Source of the DNA: a virus | Strand: one strand, 5' to 3' | Virus record (IMG/VR): IMGVR_UViG_3300025810_000059 | Coordinates: 1-27,213 of that record | Length of the DNA: 27,213 bases | Shown: positions 17,856 through 24,844 of the stretch, in pieces | Layout: every line of letters starts with the position of its first letter | Numbering within the stretch: position 1 is the stretch's first letter | The notes under the pieces: generated by a model | Told to the model about the DNA's origin: nothing | The model's database searches: none | What the model saw: the letters and a program-made list of their open reading frames with translations, nothing else | Position numbers and translations under genes: made by a program

Positions 17856-18472
17856 TGCATGTTATATACAACTATAACAATTGGTGGAGATGGGCTCCTA
17901 AAGAAGGACCATTAACTGGAGGCCGGCCGAATCAAAAAGTTACTTTTGACGGTCCTAATAAAATTATTTACGTTGCTCCAGAAATTGAGGTATTAGATGT
18001 AAAAGAAGACTTATATTCTGCTTGGAAAGAATGGGTAATTTTTTCTCCAGAAGCGCCGAGACCACCAATTTATCCAGAAGCAATTAGTGTTATTGGTGGT
18101 GAAGAAATATCTTCAGATACTAGTGTAGGCGCGACATTTTTCTTAGAAAATGGATGGCGAATACAACCGTATGTTGATGTAAAAGCATATACATTAACTA
18201 TTAATGGTAATTTGTATACTAGAGAAGTTGGTGACAACCCTTTCTTATTTGCACAAGGCGTTTCGGTATCTTTAACAAGATCTAATATTGTTGACTTAAT
18301 TAGAGTTGAAAGTTTAACAGCAAATATTACAGAAGTTGATTTAGCTGCAATTACTGCTAGAGTTGCTCCTGCTGTTTGGGAAGAACAAGTTGTTAATCAT
18401 GTTAATCCAGGAACCACAGGTAAAAAATTAAAAGATAATTTGACTCAAACCAAATACATTGCACGAATTTAA
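17855..18472 (+). CDS. Virion structural protein, 205 aa, tail-associated type
   Basis: The protein starts with an aromatic-rich segment (YNYNNWWRWAP). It then has DLYSAWKEWV at about 53-62, an FFLENGWRIQPY strand near 100-111, and LTINGNLYTREVGDNPF around 119-135. This order (SAWKEW, then NGWRI-P, then GNLY) recurs in tail-associated proteins of many phages, and the C-terminal block VAPAVWEEQVVNHVNPGTTGKKL (about 170-192) is a typical ending of them. The ATG overlaps the stop of the 929-aa gene, indicating coupled synthesis and perhaps a partnership with it. The exact role is unknown. Confidence 0.7.
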   Translation: MHVIYNYNNWWRWAPKEGPLTGGRPNQKVTFDGPNKIIYVAPEIEVLDVKEDLYSAWKEWVIFSPEAPRPPIYPEAISVIGGEEISSDTSVGATFFLENGWRIQPYVDVKAYTLTINGNLYTREVGDNPFLFAQGVSVSLTRSNIVDLIRVESLTANITEVDLAAITARVAPAVWEEQVVNHVNPGTTGKKLKDNLTQTKYIARI

Positions 18473-18478
18473 ATAGTT

Positions 18479-18486
18479 AATAAATA
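18479..18486 (+). promoter_or_regulatory. Variant late promoter box before the 463-aa gene
   Basis: AATAAATA within TAATAAATA, the same 9-mer that occurs ahead of gp19, lies 39 nt before the start at 18526. It fits the pattern of one such box per gap in this block. Confidence 0.45.
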
Positions 18487-18525
18487 AACAAAGTTATAAA
18501 AAAAATTTCTTAGGAGATTCTAATA

Positions 18526-19917
18526 ATGAAAAAGTTAAGTGACCTTTGGACAGGTCCAGAATTTCAATCGCCAATCGAGAAACGTTTACTCGATATTCAT
18601 CAGCGCGATACTTTTATTCACGATCCCAAAATTCAAGGTCAAGAACACGTTTTTAAGGGTACTATTGGCGCTGAAAGTGATCATAAAGGACATTTAGCTG
18701 ATCAGGATTTAGAAACTGCAAAGGCTAATTATGACTCTCATAGAGATGATGAATATTGGCCAGATTATCCAGATATGGATGAAGTAGAAGAATCTGCGGA
18801 TTTATACTACGAATCCGCAGATGAAGAACCAAAATCTGGTGGGCCAGATCATGATTATACTCATCACGTTTTTGACTATACAGGTGAGCGTGGTGAAGAA
18901 GAGCATCATGACATGAAAGCGGCTGCAGCGAAACGAGGCGTAAAACTACGCACAATTCCAGGTCAAAAACATGCTAGATATGGTGGAAAGCACATTACAC
19001 TTAGAGGCAAGAAAGCTGACGTAAAGCATGTAATGGATAATCATATTGGGCCAATGGATGAAAGTTTTAATGAGGCTTTTTTAGCTGAAGGTCCTTCAGA
19101 TAAGTGGATGAATCTTCTTGTTGACGCGATTGAAAAGAATAAAGATAAGCCAGAGTTCATGAGATTTATTAATCAATATCAGGCTTGGATGGAAACATAC
19201 GATAGAGCACATCAAAAGTTAGTAAAGTCTAAAGGTATTGAAGGCAATTTAGCTCGAGGTATTTTGAGTGCAGTAGGTATTAAAGAAGCTTTAGACAAAG
19301 AAGAAGCAGAAGAGCTTGATGAAGCAAGTTATAAAGTGCCGAAGAACTATGCTTCTATGATGGCGAAGAAACGTAGAAAGGCTGGCACTTCTGAGTTTGG
19401 CACGCACCCAGATAAGAAAAAAGACAAGAAGAAAATGAATGAGGACAATGATTCTTATTATGCAATGCTCGACGCTAAAAAACATGCAAAAAGAGACGGT
19501 CGCGATTACGACGGAAATGTTAGTGTTGAGCACGAATATGATGCCTATCATATGAAGAAAAACGGATTTACTCACTTTACATCTGGTCGTTTTGGTACTA
19601 GAACATATCATAAAAGCGACGTAGCTGGAGCAACAAAAATTGGACCAGAACATCACAGAAGTGTTAGTGAATCAGTTGAGCTTGATGAGTTCGTGTCTTC
19701 TACTCCAATGCGAGATAAGTTTGGTCCTGTCAACCCTAAGCTAAAAGACAAGAAGAAAATGAAAAAAGAAGCATCTGAGTCTATTAAGCTTGATGGTAGA
19801 AAAAAAGAGTTTAAAGAAAAGCTAAGGAATCTTTTCTATTCTAAAATGGAAAAAACAAATGCAAAAGATTCTATCGACATTATGGATCGAATTGTAGATA
19901 GGTTTTCAAAAGACTAA
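18526..19917 (+). CDS. Charged 463-aa protein, candidate internal head/core protein
   Basis: The protein is very rich in Lys, Glu, Asp and His. Residues 1-60 are helical. An Asp/Tyr/Glu stretch runs from 70 to 115, and a small His-rich alpha/beta-like segment at 119-172 (GERGEEEHHDMKAAAAKRG). A helical region covers 190-258, and Lys-rich linkers flank a second His/Tyr segment at 325-377. Possible cleavage sites of the T4-type prohead protease, (L/I)-x-E before a small residue, occur at LAE188/G, IKE254/A and LDE266/A. The gene sits just upstream of gp21-gp22-gp23, where T4 has core genes 67 and 68, and has its own promoter box and an AGGAG ribosome site. It may be a scaffold component or an internal protein packed with DNA. 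I recognise no named family. Confidence 0.6.
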   Translation: MKKLSDLWTGPEFQSPIEKRLLDIHQRDTFIHDPKIQGQEHVFKGTIGAESDHKGHLADQDLETAKANYDSHRDDEYWPDYPDMDEVEESADLYYESADEEPKSGGPDHDYTHHVFDYTGERGEEEHHDMKAAAAKRGVKLRTIPGQKHARYGGKHITLRGKKADVKHVMDNHIGPMDESFNEAFLAEGPSDKWMNLLVDAIEKNKDKPEFMRFINQYQAWMETYDRAHQKLVKSKGIEGNLARGILSAVGIKEALDKEEAEELDEASYKVPKNYASMMAKKRRKAGTSEFGTHPDKKKDKKKMNEDNDSYYAMLDAKKHAKRDGRDYDGNVSVEHEYDAYHMKKNGFTHFTSGRFGTRTYHKSDVAGATKIGPEHHRSVSESVELDEFVSSTPMRDKFGPVNPKLKDKKKMKKEASESIKLDGRKKEFKEKLRNLFYSKMEKTNAKDSIDIMDRIVDRFSKD

Positions 19918-19918
19918 A

Positions 19919-20164
19919 ATGGCCTGGGCACCTATTCAAGGATCTAATAATTTGTGGGAGTACGATAATGCAGCTACTCTTGCAGATCCTGAATGTTATA
20001 CTGATACAAATGGTGTAACAATTGCTGGTATAAGAACACACGCAGCGTTAGGTGGTAACACTCAAGTAACTTATATTAAGTGTAGAAAAATAGGTGAAAC
20101 GATCGTAAGAGGAGAGTTAAGTAAAAATTATTACGATCAACAATTTGCTAATGGTGTTCCTTAA
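19919..20164 (+). CDS. Small protein, 81 aa, function unknown
   Basis: A short beta-rich protein with no membrane segment. It begins MAWAPIQGSNNLWEYDN and ends ELSKNYYDQQFANGVP, with two Cys residues in between. The ATG lies 1 nt past the stop of the 463-aa gene, so it is read from the same transcript, with the gp21 promoter box starting 3 nt after its stop. Its place inside the head gene cluster suggests a virion or assembly role. The Trp/Tyr-rich, strand-turn pattern resembles small structural proteins, but I cannot assign a family. Confidence 0.6.
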   Translation: MAWAPIQGSNNLWEYDNAATLADPECYTDTNGVTIAGIRTHAALGGNTQVTYIKCRKIGETIVRGELSKNYYDQQFANGVP

Positions 20165-20167
20165 ATT

Positions 20168-20175
20168 TATAAATA
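20168..20175 (+). promoter_or_regulatory. T4-type late promoter for gp21
   Basis: An exact TATAAATA box sits in the 40-nt gap before the protease gene, 29 nt from its start codon. It begins just after the stop of the 81-aa gene. Confidence 0.75.
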
Positions 20176-20204
20176 TTTTTTAAACATTAAAATAGGATAA
20201 CGTT

Positions 20205-20894
20205 ATGAAGCTTATTACAGAAGTAGCTGACAATTATGAAATAATTACAGAAGCCAATGAAGAAACTGGCAAGAAAAATTATTTTATCGAAGGCGTCTTC
20301 ATGCAAGGAAATATCAAAAATCGTAACGGCCGTATTTACGCTACTGAGATTTTAGAAAAAGAAATGGATCGATATAACAAAGAGTTTATCGAACCAAAGA
20401 GAGCGCTTGGAGAGCTTGGGCATCCTGCTGGACCCACTGTTAATGCTGATCGAGTATCTCATTTAATTGTTGAAATGAAAAAGGATAAAGATAATTTTAT
20501 TGGTAAAGCAAAAGTTCTTTCTACACCTATGGGTGAAATTGTTAAAAACTTTATCGATGAAGGCGTTAGAATCGGTGTTTCAACACGAGGCTTAGGTTCC
20601 GTAAAAGCTGGTAAAAACGGAATCATGGAAGTGCAAAACGATTTCCATCTTTCAACTGTTGATATTGTTACTGATCCATCGGCTCCAAACGCCTTTGTTA
20701 ATGGTATCATGGAAAATGTAGAGTATTACTACGACATTGCTGCTGGTAATTGGATCGCACGTCAACCTGTAGAAGAAGTAATCGAAGAGATTCAGCAAGT
20801 AGTCGAAAAGCAAGTTAGAAGAGTAGTCAAAACTATTGACGAAAATGTAGCTGCTGACTTGCTCTCTACGTTCATTTCTTCACTAAAAAGTTAA
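20205..20894 (+). CDS. 21: Prohead core protease, gp21-like
   Basis: At 229 aa the protein is close to T4 gp21 (212 aa), the serine protease that removes the scaffold and trims head proteins. The core FIEGVFMQGNIKNRNGRIY (27-45) is typical of the family. The likely catalytic histidine is His73 in GELGHP and the serine Ser126 in GVSTRG; an aspartate at 157 lies in the conserved VTDPSAP segment. A consensus self-cleavage site, I-T-E16 before Ala17, is visible near the N-terminus, in keeping with known autoprocessing of gp21. The C-terminal 60 residues are helical and charged. Gene order with gp22 and gp23 is as in T4, and an exact late promoter box precedes it. Confidence 0.93.
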   Translation: MKLITEVADNYEIITEANEETGKKNYFIEGVFMQGNIKNRNGRIYATEILEKEMDRYNKEFIEPKRALGELGHPAGPTVNADRVSHLIVEMKKDKDNFIGKAKVLSTPMGEIVKNFIDEGVRIGVSTRGLGSVKAGKNGIMEVQNDFHLSTVDIVTDPSAPNAFVNGIMENVEYYYDIAAGNWIARQPVEEVIEEIQQVVEKQVRRVVKTIDENVAADLLSTFISSLKS

Positions 20895-20899
20895 ACTTT

Positions 20900-20907
20900 T
20901 ATAAATA
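20900..20907 (+). promoter_or_regulatory. T4-type late promoter for gp22
   Basis: An exact TATAAATA box lies 6 nt after the gp21 stop and 49 nt before the scaffold gene start. Confidence 0.78.
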
Positions 20908-20956
20908 AGTTTTACTTTTACATTAATGTCAATTCATTAAATATAAGGAGAACAAT

Positions 20957-21907
20957 ATGGCGGACAAAATGGTTAAAGCCGACGACGGCATTTCCGAAGT
21001 TCCAGCTCCTTCAGCACCTGAGGGTGGCAAAGCTGAACTAGATCCAAAGAAGAAAAAGGCAACTGCTGATTCTATGGAAAAAGTAAAAGCTGAAGAAGTT
21101 GAACAAGACCAAGAAGAGGAAGTTGTAGAAGAAATTGTTGTTGAAACTTCTGTCGCGTCTCTTTTCGAAGGTGAAGAACTTTCTGAAGAATTCAAGAATA
21201 AAATCGAAGTTGTATTCGAAGCTGCTGTTAGTGAAAGGGTTGCTAAAGAAACTTTAGCTATCGAAGAAAATCTAACTGAAACGTTGGAACACCAGCTTCA
21301 AGAATCTATCACCGAGCGTGTAGACGAAATTATTGAAAATCTTGATAAGTATCTTGATTACGTTGTTAAAGAGTGGATGGAAGAAAACGAAGTTGCTATT
21401 GAAGCCGGTATCAAGGTTGAAATGGCAGAGTCTTTCATGGGTGGTCTAAAGGATCTTTTCGAGCAACACAATGTTGAAATCGACGAAGAAACTTTTGACG
21501 CAGTTGCTTCTCTTGAAGAAGAAATCGAAAACCTTAGGAATGAAGCAAACGAACTTGTTGAAACAAACATCAAACTTCAAAAAATGCTTGATGAAGATGC
21601 AGCTGAAGACATTTTTGTTGAAATGACTGAAGGTTTAACAGATGTTCAAGAAGAACGTTTCCGCACTTTAGCAGAAAGTTTAAACAAATCTGACTTAGAA
21701 GCTTATGCCAAAAGCTTGAAAGTTATTAAAGAATCATTCTTTGCAGAATCAGCTGAAGAATTTACTTCTACCGATTCTGTATTGAAAGATAATCTTGGCG
21801 ATGAAGAAGAAGTAGTGATTGAGGAAGACGTCCAAGCTCCCGCTTCAGAATACTCTTCCATCAATGCTCTTGTTGAGGCACTCAATACAAGAAAAGCAAA
21901 CGCTTAA
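20957..21907 (+). CDS. 22: Prohead scaffolding core protein, gp22-like
   Basis: This 316-aa protein (T4 gp22 is 269 aa) is strongly acidic and predicted to be mostly helical and coiled-coil. After a Pro/Ala/Lys-rich N-terminal 40 residues comes the family segment VASLFEGEELSEEFKNK at about 66-82, then VVFEAAV. Long Glu/Asn/Leu heptad-like stretches run to about 270. Multiple (L/I)-x-E sites, such as LFE71 before Gly72 and LAE before Ser in the late helical part, fit its known fate: gp21 cuts the scaffold into small peptides once the shell has formed. It sits between gp21 and gp23 and has its own late promoter and an AAGGAG ribosome site, as expected for an abundant core protein. Confidence 0.92.
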   Translation: MADKMVKADDGISEVPAPSAPEGGKAELDPKKKKATADSMEKVKAEEVEQDQEEEVVEEIVVETSVASLFEGEELSEEFKNKIEVVFEAAVSERVAKETLAIEENLTETLEHQLQESITERVDEIIENLDKYLDYVVKEWMEENEVAIEAGIKVEMAESFMGGLKDLFEQHNVEIDEETFDAVASLEEEIENLRNEANELVETNIKLQKMLDEDAAEDIFVEMTEGLTDVQEERFRTLAESLNKSDLEAYAKSLKVIKESFFAESAEEFTSTDSVLKDNLGDEEEVVIEEDVQAPASEYSSINALVEALNTRKANA

Positions 21908-21923
21908 TTGATGATTTTAAATT

Positions 21924-21931
21924 TATAAATA
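21924..21931 (+). promoter_or_regulatory. T4-type late promoter for gp23
   Basis: An exact TATAAATA box (inside TTTATAAATAAA) lies 33 nt ahead of the capsid gene start, in the 57-nt gap after gp22. Confidence 0.8.
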
Positions 21932-21964
21932 AAAGAAATACTTTATAACAAGGAGATAGAAATA

Positions 21965-23329
21965 ATGTCAAAGACTAACTATCAACATCTTGTGGAAAAG
22001 TGGGGGCCCATTCTCGAGCACGAATCTTTTTCACCGATTAACGATAATCATAAAAAAGCTGTTACAGCTACTATCCTTGAGAACACTGAGCGTGCTCTCC
22101 TCGAAGGTGGTGATCTTTCAGCTAACATGACTTCATTATTGTCAGAAGCACCTACTAACGCCATTGGCGCTACTGGTGGTTTTACTGCTGGCGCTGCTGA
22201 TGCTGGTCCTGGTGCAGGATATGACCCCGTACTGATTTCACTCGTTCGTCGCGCAATGCCTAATCTTTTAGCATATGACATCTGCGGTGTTCAGCCAATG
22301 ACTGGTCCTACTGGCTTGATTTTCGCTATGCGTTCACGTTATAGCACTCAGGCCGGTAATGAAGCTATGTACAACGAAGCCGATTCAGACTTCTCAGGTA
22401 CTGGTACACATAGTACTACTGGCACAGGTGGTACTGGTGTAACTGCAGGTACTGGTTTAGCTACGGCTGACGCTGAAGCACTAGGCACTGGCCTAGAAGT
22501 TGGCGGTACAGGTGCTGCTGGTGACCCAGTTGCTCCAGCAACTAATATGGCTGAAATGGCTTTCTCTATCGAGAAAGTAACTGTTGCTGCTAAGACACGT
22601 GCTCTGAAAGCAGAATACACCACTGAATTGGCACAAGACCTCAAGGCAGTCCACGGTTTAGACGCTGAAACGGAATTGGCTAACATCCTTCAGGGTGAAA
22701 TCTTGGCTGAAATCAATCGTGAAGTTGTTCGTACAATTTACGTCACTGCTGAGCAGGGTGCAATTTCTACAGCTACTCCCGGTATCTTCGATCTCGACGT
22801 TGATGCTAATGGCCGCTGGTCAGTTGAGAAGTTCAAAGGCTTAATGTTCCAAGTTGAACAAGAAGCTAACGCTATCTCACGTGGTACTCGTCGCGGTAAA
22901 GGTAACATCGTAATTTGTTCTTCAGACGTCGCTTCTGCATTGCAAATGGCCGGTGTTCTCGATTATGCTCCAGCTCTTCAAAGCAATAATCTTCAAGTAG
23001 ATGACACAGGTAACACTTTTGCTGGTGTCTTGAATGGTCGTATGAGAGTTTACATTGATCCTTATGCTGGTTCTAACTACCTCGTAGTTGGTTATAAAGG
23101 TTCAAGTGCTTTCGACGCTGGCCTCTTCTATTGCCCATACGTTCCTCTCCAAATGGTTCGCGCCATTGGTGAGAACAGCTTCCAGCCAAAAATTGGCTTT
23201 AAGTCTCGTTATGGAATCGTTGCTAATCCATTCGCTGAAGGTGCTGTTGAAACATCTCAGGGTCTTGGTGCTCTTAACGCTGACAAAAACAAGTACTATC
23301 GTCGTGTACGAGTTTCTAACTTGTTCTAA
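21965..23329 (+). CDS. 23: Major capsid protein precursor, gp23-like
   Basis: The 454-aa protein is the HK97-fold shell subunit of T4-like phages, shorter than T4 gp23 (521 aa) as is usual in marine relatives. The N-terminal propeptide ends at a consensus gp21 site, L-S-E61 before Ala62; T4 cuts gp23 after residue 65. The conserved block LVRRAMPNLLAYDICGVQPMTGPTGLIFAMRSRY spans about 95-130. A Gly/Thr/Ala-rich insertion follows at about 140-190, and then the EMAFSIEKVTVAAKTRALKAEYT region. The C-terminal part has YCPYVPLQMVRA and GFKSRYGIVANPF. It is preceded by an exact late promoter and a strong AAGGAG site and followed by a terminator. No vertex gene (gp24) follows it in the window. Confidence 0.97.
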   Translation: MSKTNYQHLVEKWGPILEHESFSPINDNHKKAVTATILENTERALLEGGDLSANMTSLLSEAPTNAIGATGGFTAGAADAGPGAGYDPVLISLVRRAMPNLLAYDICGVQPMTGPTGLIFAMRSRYSTQAGNEAMYNEADSDFSGTGTHSTTGTGGTGVTAGTGLATADAEALGTGLEVGGTGAAGDPVAPATNMAEMAFSIEKVTVAAKTRALKAEYTTELAQDLKAVHGLDAETELANILQGEILAEINREVVRTIYVTAEQGAISTATPGIFDLDVDANGRWSVEKFKGLMFQVEQEANAISRGTRRGKGNIVICSSDVASALQMAGVLDYAPALQSNNLQVDDTGNTFAGVLNGRMRVYIDPYAGSNYLVVGYKGSSAFDAGLFYCPYVPLQMVRAIGENSFQPKIGFKSRYGIVANPFAEGAVETSQGLGALNADKNKYYRRVRVSNLF

Positions 23330-23370
23330 GATAGAAAAAATAAAAAGAGTGGCTTTAGTCACCGATTTTC

Positions 23371-23398
23371 AAAAGGGCCTTCGGGCCCTTTTTTTTAT
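23371..23398 (+). terminator. Strong rho-independent terminator closing the late block
   Basis: A 9-bp perfect stem, AAAAGGGCC/GGCCCTTTT with a TTCG tetraloop (23371-23392), runs into a T tract. The - strand genes converge on it, and their last stop codon (23395-23397) sits on the T tract. In the reverse direction only four T residues follow the GC stem, so it may work weakly there too. Confidence 0.93.
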
Positions 23399-23592
23399 CC
23401 TTCATTTAATACATGAGCATCTTTTTTTGAAACGAAGTTGATGAATTGATAGCCATTATACTGGGCTGAGGGAGGTTGGCGAGTTTTATATTCAATATCG
23501 TCTTCAGATATGACATTAAAGACTTCCCCGATGCAGCTGTTGTACCATTTAGATGCATCAGAACACTTCACAATCATTATTTGCTTAGCCAT
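23395..23592 (-). CDS. Small phage protein, 65 aa, function unknown
   Basis: A short soluble protein, predicted mostly beta: a first strand IMIVKC, then SKWYNSCIGEVFNVI, and last YQFINFVSKKDAHVL. This strand-turn pattern could form a small SH3-like barrel, but no named domain is recognised. The start at 23592 has AAGG about 10 nt upstream; an internal Met at residue 6 is an alternative start. It is the last gene of the - strand cluster, and its stop lies in the T tract of the late terminator. Confidence 0.6.
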   Translation of the reverse strand: MAKQIMIVKCSDASKWYNSCIGEVFNVISEDDIEYKTRQPPSAQYNGYQFINFVSKKDAHVLNEG

Positions 23593-23644
23593 AATATAGT
23601 TACCTTCAATTAAGAATCAGTGCACCAGAAGCTTCTGGATGCTT

Positions 23645-23836
23645 CTATTCTCTTTCCCAATATTTCATTATTTCAGTATCGCCATTTTCATCAATTTTGG
23701 TTTTAATATAATCATTATCTATTAGATTATTAATTACAATTTCAATTGCTCTTTTAGCCGAATGCTGGAGACCCCAAGACCATCCTATAACAGTAAAGAC
23801 AATTGCAACTATTAAAAATTGAAATTCGTAAGACAT
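23645..23836 (-). CDS. Small single-pass membrane protein, 63 aa
   Basis: Residues about 6-25 (FQFLIVAIVFTVIGWSWGL) form one hydrophobic, probably transmembrane helix. A soluble C-terminal part of about 38 residues, charged and ending MKYWERE, follows. No signal peptidase site is evident. An AGGA stretch lies about 11 nt upstream of the ATG. It belongs to the - strand accessory run. Tiny membrane proteins are common in such phage regions and rarely have a known job; no family is recognised here. Confidence 0.55.
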   Translation of the reverse strand: MSYEFQFLIVAIVFTVIGWSWGLQHSAKRAIEIVINNLIDNDYIKTKIDENGDTEIMKYWERE

Positions 23837-23891
23837 ATAGAGAAATCCTTATAGTTCTTTAATTCTAACTTTATATCATTATCTATACACG

Positions 23892-24545
23892 TTACCAACA
23901 TAATTTCCAATTATCACGAGTTAAAAAATGGTTTCTAATGTATTCTTCTTCACTATCATAATTATGTCGATGTTGCGAATCATATCTATGAATTATATTA
24001 CCGTCTTCATCTTCTTTTTTTACTATAAAACGATGATTTCCTTCTGCCTGAAATGTTGCGGTTCTTTTCCAATCAAATCCATATAAACTAACGCTAGTAG
24101 GATTATGCGATCCAATAATTGAAACTAATACAACACCACATGAGGGATGCTTAAACTTTTTTATGATATCCTTTTTCAGTTTTACACTATGTTTATTTCG
24201 ATCTACACCGGGTGTACGCCAATCTTCATTCCAAAAAACACCTCCTTGTCTATTGGAATGAAGAGAAAGATCGAGTGTTACTCCGTTTTTCTTTTTGTAA
24301 TCAAAATATAAATTACGTTGCTTTACGCTTTGAGGAGTAGACATTCGATTTTCATAATTTACTTTATCATTAAAAGCCCAAATATCTATTTTAGTTCCAG
24401 CGGCGTCAGTATGAGAAACTGGAGTATTATTGATGCGAATAACTACTTCATGGTCATCAATTTCTTTAGCGTAATCTAACTCCAATAAAGATATTGCGTT
24501 ACCAACTATAGCAACACGTTTGTTATCAATAAATTTATTACTCAT
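23892..24545 (-). CDS. GT29 sialyltransferase-like glycosyltransferase
   Basis: This 217-aa protein resembles the GT29 (sialyltransferase) family. The nucleotide-sugar-binding large motif is represented by VAIVGNAISLLE at 11-22, with EIDDHEVVIRINNT at 28-41. The small motif resembles HPSCGVVLVSIIG at 133-145, followed by SVSLYGFDW at 151-159 and a His-containing block HRHNYDSEEEYI at 192-203, the usual place of the catalytic histidine. Family members move sialic acid or a similar sugar from a CMP donor to a glycan. Length is short for the cellular enzymes, and no membrane anchor is seen, so a soluble phage enzyme is likely. It starts 6 nt after the small membrane gene upstream. The acceptor is unknown: a host surface glycan or a virion glycan are both possible. 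Confidence 0.7.
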   Translation of the reverse strand: MSNKFIDNKRVAIVGNAISLLELDYAKEIDDHEVVIRINNTPVSHTDAAGTKIDIWAFNDKVNYENRMSTPQSVKQRNLYFDYKKKNGVTLDLSLHSNRQGGVFWNEDWRTPGVDRNKHSVKLKKDIIKKFKHPSCGVVLVSIIGSHNPTSVSLYGFDWKRTATFQAEGNHRFIVKKEDEDGNIIHRYDSQHRHNYDSEEEYIRNHFLTRDNWKLCW

Positions 24546-24551
24546 GATTTT

Positions 24552-24713
24552 TTACCAGTGATGAATAGCATTTGCCATGATAAAAAAACACGTCATAAAA
24601 TTTACACTAACGATTATAGTTCTTACTATTGTAATGTATTTATCGTATGGTTCGGTTTTATCGTCTGAGTAACCGCCTAGACTATACTGCCAAATTTTCC
24701 AAAATTTATTCAT
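24552..24713 (-). CDS. Small single-pass membrane protein, 53 aa
   Basis: The preferred start is the ATG at 24713, giving a protein beginning MNKFWKIWQYSLGGYSDDK. A longer frame to 24755 would need a TTG codon. An AGGA site 8 nt upstream supports the ATG. The start overlaps the stop of the 44-aa gene by ATGA. After a short charged loop, residues about 28-48 (IVRTIIVSVNFMTCFFIMANA) form one membrane helix; the protein ends IHHW. Its stop lies 6 nt before the glycosyltransferase start, so they are translationally close. Role unknown. Confidence 0.65.
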   Translation of the reverse strand: MNKFWKIWQYSLGGYSDDKTEPYDKYITIVRTIIVSVNFMTCFFIMANAIHHW

Positions 24714-24844
24714 AAATATTTTCCTACTAAAAATCCTAAAAGGAATATAAACCAATCAAAAACGAAATGCATTAAAAAAGAAATTGCAAAAATTTCTTTC
24801 CAATGTGTCTTACAAATATTTAATAATTCTGCTATTTTTTTCAT
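24710..24844 (-). CDS. Tiny membrane protein, 44 aa
   Basis: A 44-aa reading frame starts at the ATG at 24844 and ends at the TGA at 24710. It begins MKKIAELLNICKTHWKEIF and has a single hydrophobic helix rich in Phe, Leu and Trp at about 19-42, ending GKYL. The ATG overlaps the stop of the oxygenase gene as ATGA, and its own stop overlaps the next start as ATGA too. This double overlap leaves no untranslated base between three genes, which argues strongly that it is a real gene and not a chance frame. Function unknown; two small membrane proteins in a row could act as a pair. Confidence 0.65.
   Translation of the reverse strand: MKKIAELLNICKTHWKEIFAISFLMHFVFDWFIFLLGFLVGKYL

Noticed and set aside
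23088-23441. 117-aa + strand open frame over the end of gp23 and the terminator
   Set aside because: It is out of frame within the capsid gene and runs through the terminator hairpin; an artefact.
23625-23638. Perfect 14-bp palindrome CCAGAAGCTTCTGG
   Set aside because: Single occurrence in a short gap, no loop for a hairpin and no T run; chance is a sufficient explanation.
24640-24647. GATAAATA on the - strand
   Set aside because: It encodes part of a small membrane protein (YDKYI) and is inside coding DNA, unlike the boxes in the late block gaps.
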